Shown: positions 35,044-43,496 of the stretch, one piece after another | How the letters are laid out: every line of letters begins with the position of its first letter | Position numbering within the stretch: position 1 is the stretch's first letter | Program-made: the position numbers and the translations under genes | The notes under the pieces: model-generated | Told to the model about the DNA's origin: nothing | The model's database searches: none | What the model saw: the letters and a program-made list of their open reading frames with translations, nothing else | NCBI GenBank assembly: GCA_021324465.1 | Contig: JAJPJB010000064.1 | Location: 123,563-187,562, forward strand | Origin: Hyphomicrobiaceae bacterium | GTDB taxonomy: Bacteria > Pseudomonadota > Alphaproteobacteria > Rhizobiales > Xanthobacteraceae | Length of the DNA stretch: 64,000 nucleotides | Direction: 5' to 3'

Positions 35044-36099
35044 ATGCCACGCGACATCCATCTGGTCGGCAGTGTGCCCATGGCCAGTGCGCGGGAGGTC
35101 TTTGAAAAGGTCAGCGCCGCGCTCGGCACGCGCATCAAGCGGCTCCCCGACGGAGAGACCGGCGAGCGCGGCGACTGGATCAGCTGGCTCGAGCCGATCT
35201 TTTCGGAAAATCCGGCTTTTCAAAAATCAGGCGAATTTTTCCGCGTGCATGCCACCGGCACGGGGCGCGAACGCTACACGCTCAGACCCGGCGTAAGGCC
35301 GCAGGATGTACACTTCGGCAATCTTTTCTATGCCGATATTGCCGCCCAATCCTATGTCCAGTTCAAGCGGCTCAAGGATGCGGGCAGGATTCCCGCCGGC
35401 ACAAAATTCCAGGTCGATCTGGTACCGGCGCATTCGGTGATTTGGCTGTTTGTGGTCGACGCGCTGCATGCGCCGCTTGATCCGATCTATAACGAGGCGC
35501 TCAAGCGCGAGATCGACAAGATCGCCGCCGCCATACCGCACGAGGAATTGGCCATCCAGTTCGACGTGGCATCTGCGGTGTTCGCGCGGCTCGAGCGCAA
35601 TGAAGCGTCGAGCTACGGCCGCACCAAAGCGGAAATGCAGGATACTTTCGCCAATATTCTCGTGGCGCTCGGCAATCGCGTGCCCGTCGATATCGATCTG
35701 CTCTATCACCTCTGCTACGGTGATTCCGGACATAAGCATGTCGTCGAGCCGACCGACATGGGTGACATGGTGGAATTCGCCAATCGGATGTCACGCCGAA
35801 TCATGCGCCCAATCCAGCTCATTCACATGCCGGTGCCGCGCAACCGCTCCGACGATGCTTATTTTGCGCCACTGCAGCGCCTGCAGTTACGGCCGGAAAC
35901 GGAACTGTGCCTTGGCCTCGTCCACTACACCGACGGCGTTGAGGGCGCCAGGCGGCGGCTGGAGACCGCCAAGCGCCATCTCGCCCAGCCTCATGCCTCA
36001 CGTTTCTCGATCGCCACCGAATGCGGCTTCGGACGGCGCGATCCGGCCACGATTCCCGAATTGCTGCGCATTCATGCTACGGTGGCTGACGCGGCTTAG
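35044..36099 (+). CDS. MetE-like zinc methyltransferase, paralogue 4
   Basis: 351 residues. It starts MPRDIHLVGSVPMASAREVFEKVSAALGTRIKRLPDGETGERGDWISW. Zinc-ligand contexts: YHLCYGDSGHKHVVEPTD and IATECGFGRRDPATIPELLRIH. It shares LVGS, the PDGE(V/T)G(E/G)R loop, HMPVPxxRSDDA and the C-terminal LLRIHA with paralogue 3. The two could act as a heteromer or on sequential methyl transfers; this is inference. AGAGAAAAGAGAG precedes the ATG. The binding-protein gene follows within 40 bases, consistent with one operon. Confidence 0.83.
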   Translation: MPRDIHLVGSVPMASAREVFEKVSAALGTRIKRLPDGETGERGDWISWLEPIFSENPAFQKSGEFFRVHATGTGRERYTLRPGVRPQDVHFGNLFYADIAAQSYVQFKRLKDAGRIPAGTKFQVDLVPAHSVIWLFVVDALHAPLDPIYNEALKREIDKIAAAIPHEELAIQFDVASAVFARLERNEASSYGRTKAEMQDTFANILVALGNRVPVDIDLLYHLCYGDSGHKHVVEPTDMGDMVEFANRMSRRIMRPIQLIHMPVPRNRSDDAYFAPLQRLQLRPETELCLGLVHYTDGVEGARRRLETAKRHLAQPHASRFSIATECGFGRRDPATIPELLRIHATVADAA

Positions 36100-36136
36100 C
36101 GATGCTTGCCACAAGAAACTTAAGGGGAACACGCTC

Positions 36137-37156
36137 ATGTCTACCATAAAGCTTGCGATCGGAATTGGGATCGTTGGTGTCGTTGCGCTCGCGCTTGCTG
36201 GCGGCCTTTGCGCCGCGCAGGCCGATCCGATCAAGATCCGGGGCTCTTACGTTGTGCCGGTGGCGAACTGGGCCTCGCTGTTGGCGGAGAAGAAAGATCT
36301 CACCAAGCACTGGGGCACATCTTACGACTTTGAGGCTGTGCGCTATCAGGGCACGCCGCCGATGATCACCGCGATGGCTGTCAATGAGCTCGAGATTGGC
36401 GATCTTGCTTATTCGACGCTCGGCTTGGCAGTGCAGAATGCCGGCCTCGACGACCTGCAAGTCATTGCCGACGAATTCCAGGACGGCGCGCCCGGCTATT
36501 ATTCCGATGAATTTTTTGTGCGCAAAGACTCGGACATCAACAAGATCGAGGATCTCAAGGGCAAGGTCATCGCCACCAACGCCACCGGCAGCGGCGTCGA
36601 TATCGCCATGAAGGCCACGTTGCACAAGCACGGGCTCGACGATAAACGCGACTACACTACGATCGAAGGCCCCTTTCCGGCCATGGCGGCGATGCTTGCG
36701 GAAAAGAAAGTCGACCTGATCCCGGGCGTGTTGCCGTTCTCGCTCAATCCGACCTTGCGCCAAAACAGCAACGTGCTGTTCACGCAGAAGGAAGGCATCG
36801 GCCGCACCCAGATGATCATCTGGACGGCACGCAAATCCTTCATCGACAAGAACCGCGCCGCGATGGTCGACTTCATGGAGGACGTGCTGCGCATCGAGCG
36901 CTGGTATCTCGACCCGAAGAATCACGACGAGGTGGCGGCGATCGCCTCGAAAATGCTCAAGGTGCCGCCGGAGCGGCTAGGCTGGTTGTTCACCAAGCAG
37001 GATTACTATCGCGATCCTGACGGCAAGCCCGATATGAACGCGCTGAAGAGCAACGTCGACATCACCCGGGAGCTCGGCTTCTTCAGCGGCACGATCGATC
37101 TTTCCAAGCACACCGATCTGAGCCTGGTCGAAGAAGCCGCCAAGCGGCTGAAGTAG
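36137..37156 (+). CDS. NitT/TauT-type ABC transporter solute-binding protein
   Basis: 339 residues. A hydrophobic N-terminus (LAIGIGIVGVVALALAGGLCAAQA) acts as signal peptide or membrane anchor. The mature part has the SsuA/NMT1-like pattern: ITAMAVNELEIGDLAYSTLGLAVQNA, DEFFVRKDSDINKIEDLKGKVIATNATGSGVDIAMKATLHKHGL. Such proteins bind sulfonates, nitrate, thiamine precursors or aromatic acids. No permease or ATPase genes are beside it, so it must share a transporter encoded elsewhere. AGGGGA lies 10 bases before the ATG; the long track frame from 35450 is out-of-frame overlap with paralogue 4. The ligand is presumably the compound processed by this operon. Confidence 0.88.
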   Translation: MSTIKLAIGIGIVGVVALALAGGLCAAQADPIKIRGSYVVPVANWASLLAEKKDLTKHWGTSYDFEAVRYQGTPPMITAMAVNELEIGDLAYSTLGLAVQNAGLDDLQVIADEFQDGAPGYYSDEFFVRKDSDINKIEDLKGKVIATNATGSGVDIAMKATLHKHGLDDKRDYTTIEGPFPAMAAMLAEKKVDLIPGVLPFSLNPTLRQNSNVLFTQKEGIGRTQMIIWTARKSFIDKNRAAMVDFMEDVLRIERWYLDPKNHDEVAAIASKMLKVPPERLGWLFTKQDYYRDPDGKPDMNALKSNVDITRELGFFSGTIDLSKHTDLSLVEEAAKRLK

Positions 37157-37252
37157 CGCGAACCGCGCCGCATTTTCTTCGCGACCCGGAAGAAGTATAA
37201 GCTTCGTCCTGTCCCGCTGCGCCCGGTCCCGCGGGGGGAGGAGGAAAAAGTC

Positions 37253-39586
37253 GTGCAGAAATTCGGTGTCGGTCAGCCCGTTCCGCGGCTTGAAGATCCA
37301 CGTTTCATCACCGGCCGCGGCCGTTATGTCGACGACGTCGATCTGCCGCATCAGTGCTACGGCGTGCTGGTCATGTCGCCGCATGCGCATGCGCGCATCA
37401 GGCGCATCGACACCGGCAAGGCCAAGGCGGCCGACGGCGTGCTCGCGGTGCTCACCGGCGCTGATGTGGCGGCTGACGGATTGGGGCCGCTCGCGCCGCC
37501 CATGCCGCAAGACATGGGCGGACCGAAAGGCTTTCGCACCTTGCGTCCAATCCTCGAAGCCGAAAAGGTCCGCGCGGTGGGCGAGCGCGTCGCCTTTGTT
37601 GTTGCCGAGACGGCCTACCAGGCACGCAATGCCGCCGAGCTGATCGAGATCGACTACGAGCCGCTGCCGGCGGTCGTCAATGTCGAGGACGCAGTGAAGC
37701 CCGGCGCCCCCGTCATCTGGGACGAGGCGCCGAACAACATTTCGTTCACGCTGATGATGGGCAACAAGGAGGCAACCGATGCCGCCTTTGCCAAGGCCAG
37801 GCACGTCATCACTCTCAAGCTCAACAATTCGCGCATCACCGCCAATGCGATCGAGCCGCGCGCCGCGATCGGCCAATATCATCCCGAGAGCGACAGCTAC
37901 ACGCTCTACTCGACCTCGCAGAACCCGCACGGCACGCGCACTGCGGTCGCCGGGCAGGTGTTGAAGGTGGCCGAGACCAAATTGCGCGTCATCTCGCCGG
38001 ATGTCGGCGGCGGCTTCGGCATGAAATTCGGCGGCTATCCGGAAGACGCGCTGGTGGTCTGGGCGTCGCGCCGCGTCGGTGGTCGGCCGGTGAAATGGGT
38101 GTCGACGCGCTCGGAGGCGCTGTTGTCGGACGCGCAAGGCCGCGACCAGGTCGTCACCGGCGAGCTTGCGCTCGATGAGCACGGCAAAATCCTGGGACTT
38201 CGCGTCACCGCGCTGCACGCGATGGGCTCGCATGTGTTCGGTGCCGCGATGGTGGTGCCGCTGTTCGCGGCGCGGCTGGCGCCGGGAGTCTATCAGATTC
38301 CGGCGGTGCATGCGGTGGCGCATGCCGTGCTCACCAATACCATTCCGACGGCGCCCTATCGCGGCGCCGGCCGGCCGGAAGCGGCCTTTCTGATCGAGCA
38401 ATTGCTTGATCGCGCGGCGCGAGTGGTCGGCGTCGATGTGATCGAAATCAGGCGGCGCAATTTCATTCCGCCCTCCGCCATGCCGCACAAGATCCAAACC
38501 GGCATCACTTATGACAGCGGCGACTTCGCCCATGTGATGGACGAGTGCCTAAAGCTCTTCGACTGGAACGGCTTTGCCAAGCGCGCTGCCGAATCAAAGA
38601 AGAACGGCAAGCTGCGCGGCCGCGGCATCGGCTATTTTCTGGAAGAAGCCGCGGTGTTCAACGACCGCATGGTGATCCGCTTCGATCCGAGCGGCATGCT
38701 CACCATTCTCGCCGGTACCCATTCGCACGGCCAAGGGCACGAGACGGTTTACGCACAGATGGCCTCCGAATGGCTCGGCGTGCCGTTCGAGAATGTCCGC
38801 TTTGTGCAGGGCGACACCGATGCCGTGCCGTTTGGGCGCGGCACCTACGGCTCGCGCAGCATGCAGATCGGCGGCAATGCGCTCAAGCGCGCCGCCGACA
38901 GCATCATCGAGAAGGCAAAGCCGATGGCGGCGATAATGCTGGAAGCCGCCGCCGGCGACATCGAATTCAAGGACGGCGCCTTCCGCATCGTGGGCACCGA
39001 CCGCACCCTCGGGCTTACCGACGTCGCCAAGGCGTTCTACCGCCCGGCGCTGCTGCCGCCGCAGTTCGATGTCGGGCTGGAAGCCTCAGGGACCTTCGCC
39101 GCCGAGCCGCCGAATTATCCCAACGGCTGCCATCTTTGCGAAGTGGAGGTCGATCCGGAGACCGGAGAGGTGACGCTCGCCCGCTATGCCGCGGTCGACG
39201 ACGTCGGCAAGGTCATGAACAAGCTGCTCTGCGAGGGCCAGATTCACGGCGGCGTGGCGCAAGGCGCGGGCCAGGCGCTGATGGAAGCCGTCGTGTTCGA
39301 CCGTGAAGGCCAGCTTGTGACCGGAAGCCTTCAGGACTACGCGATGCCGCGGGCGCAGGACCTTCCGGAATTCGTCTCCGAGATCGCCGAAATCCCGAGC
39401 ACGACCAATCCGCTCGGCGTCAAGGGCGCCGGCGAAGCCGGCGCCACCGGCGCGCCGCCCGCGATCATCGGCGCCATCCTCGATGCGCTCAAACCGCTCG
39501 GTATCGAGCATCTCGACATGCCGGCAACGCCAAGCCGCGTCTGGGCGGCGATCAACGCGCACAGAGCAAAGGCGGCGGCGGAGTGA
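37253..39586 (+). CDS. Xanthine dehydrogenase family molybdopterin-binding subunit (CoxL-like)
   Basis: 777 residues from a GTG with GGGGGGAGGAGG upstream. It starts VGQPVPRLEDPRFITGRGRYVDDVDLPHQCYGVLVMSPHAHARI, typical of CO-dehydrogenase-type large subunits, and contains SPDVGGGFGMKFGGYPEDALVVWASRRVGGRPVKW and TAPYRGAGRPEAAFLIEQLLDRAAR. The AYRGAGR-like motif is that of form II enzymes and other hydroxylases, not the CO-oxidising form I. The C-terminal GVKGAGEAGATGAPPAIIGAILDAL includes the catalytic Glu. It hydroxylates an organic carbon using Mo-cofactor. The FAD (medium) and 2Fe-2S (small) subunits are absent nearby, which is odd. Confidence 0.93.
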   Translation: MQKFGVGQPVPRLEDPRFITGRGRYVDDVDLPHQCYGVLVMSPHAHARIRRIDTGKAKAADGVLAVLTGADVAADGLGPLAPPMPQDMGGPKGFRTLRPILEAEKVRAVGERVAFVVAETAYQARNAAELIEIDYEPLPAVVNVEDAVKPGAPVIWDEAPNNISFTLMMGNKEATDAAFAKARHVITLKLNNSRITANAIEPRAAIGQYHPESDSYTLYSTSQNPHGTRTAVAGQVLKVAETKLRVISPDVGGGFGMKFGGYPEDALVVWASRRVGGRPVKWVSTRSEALLSDAQGRDQVVTGELALDEHGKILGLRVTALHAMGSHVFGAAMVVPLFAARLAPGVYQIPAVHAVAHAVLTNTIPTAPYRGAGRPEAAFLIEQLLDRAARVVGVDVIEIRRRNFIPPSAMPHKIQTGITYDSGDFAHVMDECLKLFDWNGFAKRAAESKKNGKLRGRGIGYFLEEAAVFNDRMVIRFDPSGMLTILAGTHSHGQGHETVYAQMASEWLGVPFENVRFVQGDTDAVPFGRGTYGSRSMQIGGNALKRAADSIIEKAKPMAAIMLEAAAGDIEFKDGAFRIVGTDRTLGLTDVAKAFYRPALLPPQFDVGLEASGTFAAEPPNYPNGCHLCEVEVDPETGEVTLARYAAVDDVGKVMNKLLCEGQIHGGVAQGAGQALMEAVVFDREGQLVTGSLQDYAMPRAQDLPEFVSEIAEIPSTTNPLGVKGAGEAGATGAPPAIIGAILDALKPLGIEHLDMPATPSRVWAAINAHRAKAAAE

Positions 39587-39589
39587 TCA

Positions 39590-40378
39590 GTGAGCGAAGC
39601 AGCCAATCTTTTTGCCGATGGCAAGGCCTATGAGCGGCTGATGGGCCGCTGGAGCCAGCTCGCCGGCGCGCAATTTCTCGACTGGCTCGACGCCCCGGCC
39701 AATCTCAAATGGATCGATGTCGGCTGCGGCAACGGCGCTTTCACCGAAGTGCTGATCGCACGCTGCGCGCCCCTATCCGTGATGGGCGTCGATCCGTCGG
39801 AGGGCCAGATCGCATTTGCGCGCACGCGACCGGGCGCAAAACTCGCGGAGTTTCGCGTCTGTGACGCCCAGGCGCTGCCGTTTCCCGACAAGAGCTTTGA
39901 TGCGGCCTCGATGGCGCTGGCGATCTCGTTCCTGCCTGACCCAAATAAGGCCGTCTCTGAAATGGCGCGGGTGGTGCGCCCCGGGGGCATCGTCGCCACT
40001 TACATGTGGGACTTTCTCCAGGGCGGCGGCACGCCGCTCACGCCATTGGGCGTCGCCATACAATCGCTCGGCCTGCCGCCGCTTGCGCGTCCAAACCCGG
40101 AGGCGTCGCGACGCGAAACATTGCAGACGATATGGGAGCAGGCGGGTCTTCGCTCCGTCGCGACCAGGGCGATCCATATTCGCGTTTCGTTTTCCGATTT
40201 TGACGATTACTGGGCTTCCAATAGCGTGCCGGTGGGTCCGTCGGGCAAGGCGCTTGCCGAAATGTCGCCACCGCAGCGCGAAGCGGTGAAAGCGCGGCTG
40301 CGCGAGCAACTGCCGATCGCCGCGGATGGCACGATTTCTTACGATGCTGTTGCCAATGCGGTGAAGGGGGTCGCGTAG
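39590..40378 (+). CDS. Class I SAM-dependent methyltransferase
   Basis: 262 residues, GTG start three bases after the previous stop, so co-transcribed with the molybdenum hydroxylase. Motif I is LKWIDVGCGNGAFTEVLI, the acidic end of beta 2 is VMGVDPSEGQIAFAR, then CDAQALPFPDKSFDAASMALAISFLPDPNKAVSEMARVVRPGG, the UbiE/methyltransf-11 pattern. The methyl acceptor is unknown. Together with the MetE-like proteins it strengthens a methyl-transfer theme in this operon. Confidence 0.9.
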   Translation: MSEAANLFADGKAYERLMGRWSQLAGAQFLDWLDAPANLKWIDVGCGNGAFTEVLIARCAPLSVMGVDPSEGQIAFARTRPGAKLAEFRVCDAQALPFPDKSFDAASMALAISFLPDPNKAVSEMARVVRPGGIVATYMWDFLQGGGTPLTPLGVAIQSLGLPPLARPNPEASRRETLQTIWEQAGLRSVATRAIHIRVSFSDFDDYWASNSVPVGPSGKALAEMSPPQREAVKARLREQLPIAADGTISYDAVANAVKGVA

Positions 40379-40725
40379 CGCTTTACCACAGACCTTCAGG
40401 CGCGATCGCGCGACGGCCGAGCGGCGACGGCCAGACGGAACCAACCTCCTCGATCCTCTCGCCGTGCGGCCCAGCCGAGCGGACGCGGTTCGACAGGCAA
40501 AAGCGCGCGAATCGCCTTAATCTCGCTCACGTCCGGCGCACGCTGGTCCGTTGGAACCGCCAATTACCGCATGTTTGACCGCGCCGCGGCGAAGCGCACC
40601 GCCGCAAAGCTTCGGTTGCGCCCTACCCTGACCACGCCTATATTCTAATCACTTCCCTGTCATCGTTGATGACTTCAAGTGGCTTCGCCCCAAAAGGGCG
40701 GGCGGAGCACAGAGGAGATTTATCC
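40379..40725. other. Intergenic gap, no gene supported
   Basis: 347 bases before trcR. No coding frame has family features. The right part (CCTATATTCTAATCACTTCCC) is AT-richer and is where a trcR promoter would be expected. Confidence 0.4.
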
Positions 40726-41415
40726 ATGGCAACCGCGCCCCTGATGCCCAAAGCGACCGCCGTCTGGCTGGTCGAGAATACGTCGCTGTCATTCGATCAG
40801 ATCGCGGAGCTCTGCCACCTGCACCCGCTGGAAGTGAAGGCCATCGCCGATGGCGATGCGGCGCAAGGTATCAAGGGCCTCGATCCGATCCTCACCGGAC
40901 AATTGACCCGCGAGGAGATCGCTGCCGCAGAGGCCGATCCAAATCACCGGCTGCACATCGCCGAGCCGAAGGTACGGCTCCCCGAGGCCAAGCCGAAAAA
41001 GGGTCCGCGCTACACGCCGGTATCGCGCCGCCAGGACCGCCCGAACGCGATCCTCTGGCTCGTTCGCAATCATCCAGAGCTCAAGGACAGCCAGATCATG
41101 CGGCTGGTCGGCACGACCAAATCAACCATCCAGGCAATCCGCGACCGCACGCATTGGAATTCCGCCAATCTCACGCCGCTCGATCCGGTGACGCTTGGGC
41201 TTTGCTCGCAGATCGATCTCGATCTCGAGGTGCAGAAGGCCGCGAAGGAGAAGCCTGTGCCGGCCGCAGCGCAGGGTGCAACGTTGCTGCCTGCCTCCGT
41301 CACCACTGCGCCGAAGGAAGAGCCCGAGCCATCAGCGCCGGCAAAAAAGCAGGACGACCTCAATGTCGAGGCGGTGTTCGCGAAATTGAAGCAGCTCGGC
41401 GGCAAGAACGAGTAA
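40726..41415 (+). CDS. trcR: Cell-cycle transcriptional regulator TrcR (DUF1013)
   Basis: 229 residues. It begins MATAPLMPKATAVWLVENTSLSFDQIAELCHLHPLEVKAIADGDAAQGIKGLDPILTGQLTREEI, the DUF1013 start, with a second helix-turn-helix-like block RPNAILWLVRNHPELKDSQIMRLVGTTKSTIQAIRDRTHWNSANLTPLDPVTLGLCSQIDLD. The C-terminal 60 residues are Ala/Pro/Lys-rich and variable. In Caulobacter TrcR is a conserved alphaproteobacterial factor that associates with RNA polymerase and supports expression of cell-cycle genes. GAGGAG precedes the ATG at 40726. It is a stand-alone gene, a good lineage marker. Confidence 0.93.
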   Translation: MATAPLMPKATAVWLVENTSLSFDQIAELCHLHPLEVKAIADGDAAQGIKGLDPILTGQLTREEIAAAEADPNHRLHIAEPKVRLPEAKPKKGPRYTPVSRRQDRPNAILWLVRNHPELKDSQIMRLVGTTKSTIQAIRDRTHWNSANLTPLDPVTLGLCSQIDLDLEVQKAAKEKPVPAAAQGATLLPASVTTAPKEEPEPSAPAKKQDDLNVEAVFAKLKQLGGKNE

Positions 41416-41449
41416 AGACTTCCTTCCCGCTTGCGCGAGGGCGGAAAAT

Positions 41450-42514
41450 TTACCCCCGATCGTTGCGCAACACGACGCAGGCGCCGCCGGCGGCGATCAG
41501 CTTGGCGCAGAATTTTTCCAGATAAGCGCGGTTGTCATCGGCGATGCGGATGTTGTAGCGCATTGCCGTGCCGAGACCGATGCCGCGGCTCCTGATCACG
41601 ATCGGCTCACGATCACCGATCAGCGAGGCGTATTGTTTCTGGATCAGGCGATAGGTCGCCCAGGCCCGGCTCCCCGACCAATTCGCGGTGAGCTGCATGC
41701 CCCAGCGCGGCACATATGTCGCGATGCGGCGGGCTTCCGCTTTTGGCGCGAGGATGAGATTGGCAAGCCGCGTGCACGGCACGCCCTGCGGGATCGTCGT
41801 CTCCGACGTCTCCGGCGGCTTTGCTGAAGCCCACTCGTCCACGGTCCAGCCGGTGATGATGGCGACATAATTGCGCGTCTCGGCCGGCAATGGCCGGCGC
41901 CCGGCGAGCCAGGCCGCGACGCGCGCCGGGCCAGCGTTGTAACCGGCGGCGGCGAGGCCGAGATTGCCGAACTGATTTTTCAGATCATGCAGGTAGCTCG
42001 CCGAGTTTTTAAGCGCCTCGATCGGATCAAATGGATCGAGAAGGCCGCGATAGTCAGCCGTCGCTGGCATGAATTGCGCGATCCCCTGCGCGCCCTTTGA
42101 ACTGACCGCCCGTGCATTGAAGCGGCTCTCCTGCCAAATGACGCGAGCAAAGAATTCGACCGGCAACTGGTTCTCGGCCGCGTCCTGTTCGATCGCCTGG
42201 CAAATATCGTCGGCGCTCGGCGGGTGATGCAGGCCGTTTTGCGCCGCGGGTGGATTGGGCGATCCGGAAGGCTGAGCCGCGGGTGCATTGGAGCTCGGCG
42301 CTTGCCCTGCAGGCTGATCGGATGACACGGGAGCTTTAGTCACAGGCTCATTCGCCGACGGAGCGGGAGCCGACCGCCTCTGCGTCTGGTCTGGATTTTT
42401 TTGATCTGCCGGCGCGGTCGGCGGCGGCGTTTGCGCCAGCGCCTGCCCGCTCCACAGAAGCCCCACAATCAGTATGGACCGCCCGACGACCGAGACCATG
42501 CCGATCAAACGCAT
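41450..42514 (-). CDS. Exported lytic transglycosylase (SLT domain)
   Basis: 354 residues. Signal peptide [27 protein letters not shown], a disordered Pro/Ala/Gln linker (about residues 28-100), then the SLT domain: [37 protein letters not shown] with the catalytic Glu in QES, and [16 protein letters not shown]. It cleaves the glycan strands of peptidoglycan in the periplasm. The C-terminal 100 residues ([24 protein letters not shown]... to VVLRNDRG) form a further SPOR-like region. Converges on trcR. Confidence 0.92.
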   Translation of the reverse strand: MRLIGMVSVVGRSILIVGLLWSGQALAQTPPPTAPADQKNPDQTQRRSAPAPSANEPVTKAPVSSDQPAGQAPSSNAPAAQPSGSPNPPAAQNGLHHPPSADDICQAIEQDAAENQLPVEFFARVIWQESRFNARAVSSKGAQGIAQFMPATADYRGLLDPFDPIEALKNSASYLHDLKNQFGNLGLAAAGYNAGPARVAAWLAGRRPLPAETRNYVAIITGWTVDEWASAKPPETSETTIPQGVPCTRLANLILAPKAEARRIATYVPRWGMQLTANWSGSRAWATYRLIQKQYASLIGDREPIVIRSRGIGLGTAMRYNIRIADDNRAYLEKFCAKLIAAGGACVVLRNDRG

Positions 42515-42544
42515 TTGGCCGAAGATGGTGCCGCCATCCCGGGG

Positions 42545-43462
42545 CTAGACTATCACATCGCCCGCCAGAAAGCCGCGCGGCCTATAACCGAAATCCGCGG
42601 CGGCGGGCCCATTGTCCGCGATCAGATCGCGGTTCATACGCCGTGCCATTTCGCCATTGATATGGAGAAAGGGAAACAGGTCGTTCAAAAAATCGAGAGA
42701 TTGCGGCAAAAAGCCTATCGGCAGAAGGCGCGGCTTTTTGTCGAGATACCGAAACAGCCGCTCGATCATGGCGCGATAGGTCAGAATCTCGCCGCCGCCC
42801 AAACTGTATGTCTTGCCGTAAGTTGCACAATTGTCCCAGACCGCAAGCGCGGCCTCGGCCAAATCGCGCGCCTGCACCGGCTGGCGCAGGCCGCTCGCCG
42901 GCTCATAGATTGGCACCAGGTGAAAACGGCGGATAGCGCGCGCCAGTCGCGTGATATTGATGTCGAGACCCATGCCATAAGTCATGGTCGGCCGAAAAAT
43001 CGTCAGACGGAGGTTATGCGCGGCGGCAAGGTCCGACACCCGACTCTCGGCACGCATCAGACTCTCGATCATACTTCGTTCGGTTGCGTTTTGCGTATCG
43101 CGCTTGCCGAACACTGATGCGGAACTGAATGCGACGACTCGCTTGAGACCAGCCGCCGTAAAGTCCGCAAGCTTTTGCGGCAAGAGCCAGATCGGCGCCG
43201 TGTGAATCAAAATGTCGGCCGGCGGAACGATCAAAGGTCCTGGAGCGCTCAAATCCGCGGCAAGCCAAGTCAGCCGCGGATGCGCGAACTCGACAAACGT
43301 CTTGTTGCAAAGCCCGATCACCCGTGCGCTGCGTGCGAGCGCGATTGCAATGACATTTAACCCGATTTGGCCGCTCGCGCCGGTCACCAAGACGCACTTT
43401 CCGGCATAATCGCTGGTCGCAGTTGCGGTCTTCCAAGCGCCCTCGAGCAATTCTTTGCGCAT
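42545..43462 (-). CDS. NAD-dependent epimerase/dehydratase family protein
   Basis: 305 residues with the Rossmann motif CVLVTGASGQIGLNVIAIAL at about residue 23 and an extended-SDR layout (DILIHTAPIW, VVAFSSASVFGKRDTQNATERSMIESLMRAE). The catalytic Tyr-x3-Lys is not clearly seen: the usual YGxxK position reads EQNATERSMIES, so activity as a sugar epimerase is doubtful. It could be a NAD(P)-binding regulatory or lipid-modifying member. Upstream of the lytic transglycosylase on the same strand with a 30-base gap, so probably co-transcribed. Substrate unknown. Confidence 0.82.
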   Translation of the reverse strand: MRKELLEGAWKTATATSDYAGKCVLVTGASGQIGLNVIAIALARSARVIGLCNKTFVEFAHPRLTWLAADLSAPGPLIVPPADILIHTAPIWLLPQKLADFTAAGLKRVVAFSSASVFGKRDTQNATERSMIESLMRAESRVSDLAAAHNLRLTIFRPTMTYGMGLDINITRLARAIRRFHLVPIYEPASGLRQPVQARDLAEAALAVWDNCATYGKTYSLGGGEILTYRAMIERLFRYLDKKPRLLPIGFLPQSLDFLNDLFPFLHINGEMARRMNRDLIADNGPAAADFGYRPRGFLAGDVIV

Positions 43463-43496
43463 CCAGCAATTATAACGGCGCAGGCGAACGATTCGC

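Noticed and set aside
33980-36099. Calling the MetE-like paralogues methionine synthase metE
   Set aside because: All lack the N-terminal half of MetE and the full substrate-binding architecture; only the zinc barrel is shared.
36977-38533. 518-codon minus-strand ORF
   Set aside because: Lies entirely antisense to the molybdenum hydroxylase gene; its sequence is Arg/His/Gly-rich with no family motif, the usual shadow of a GC-rich gene.
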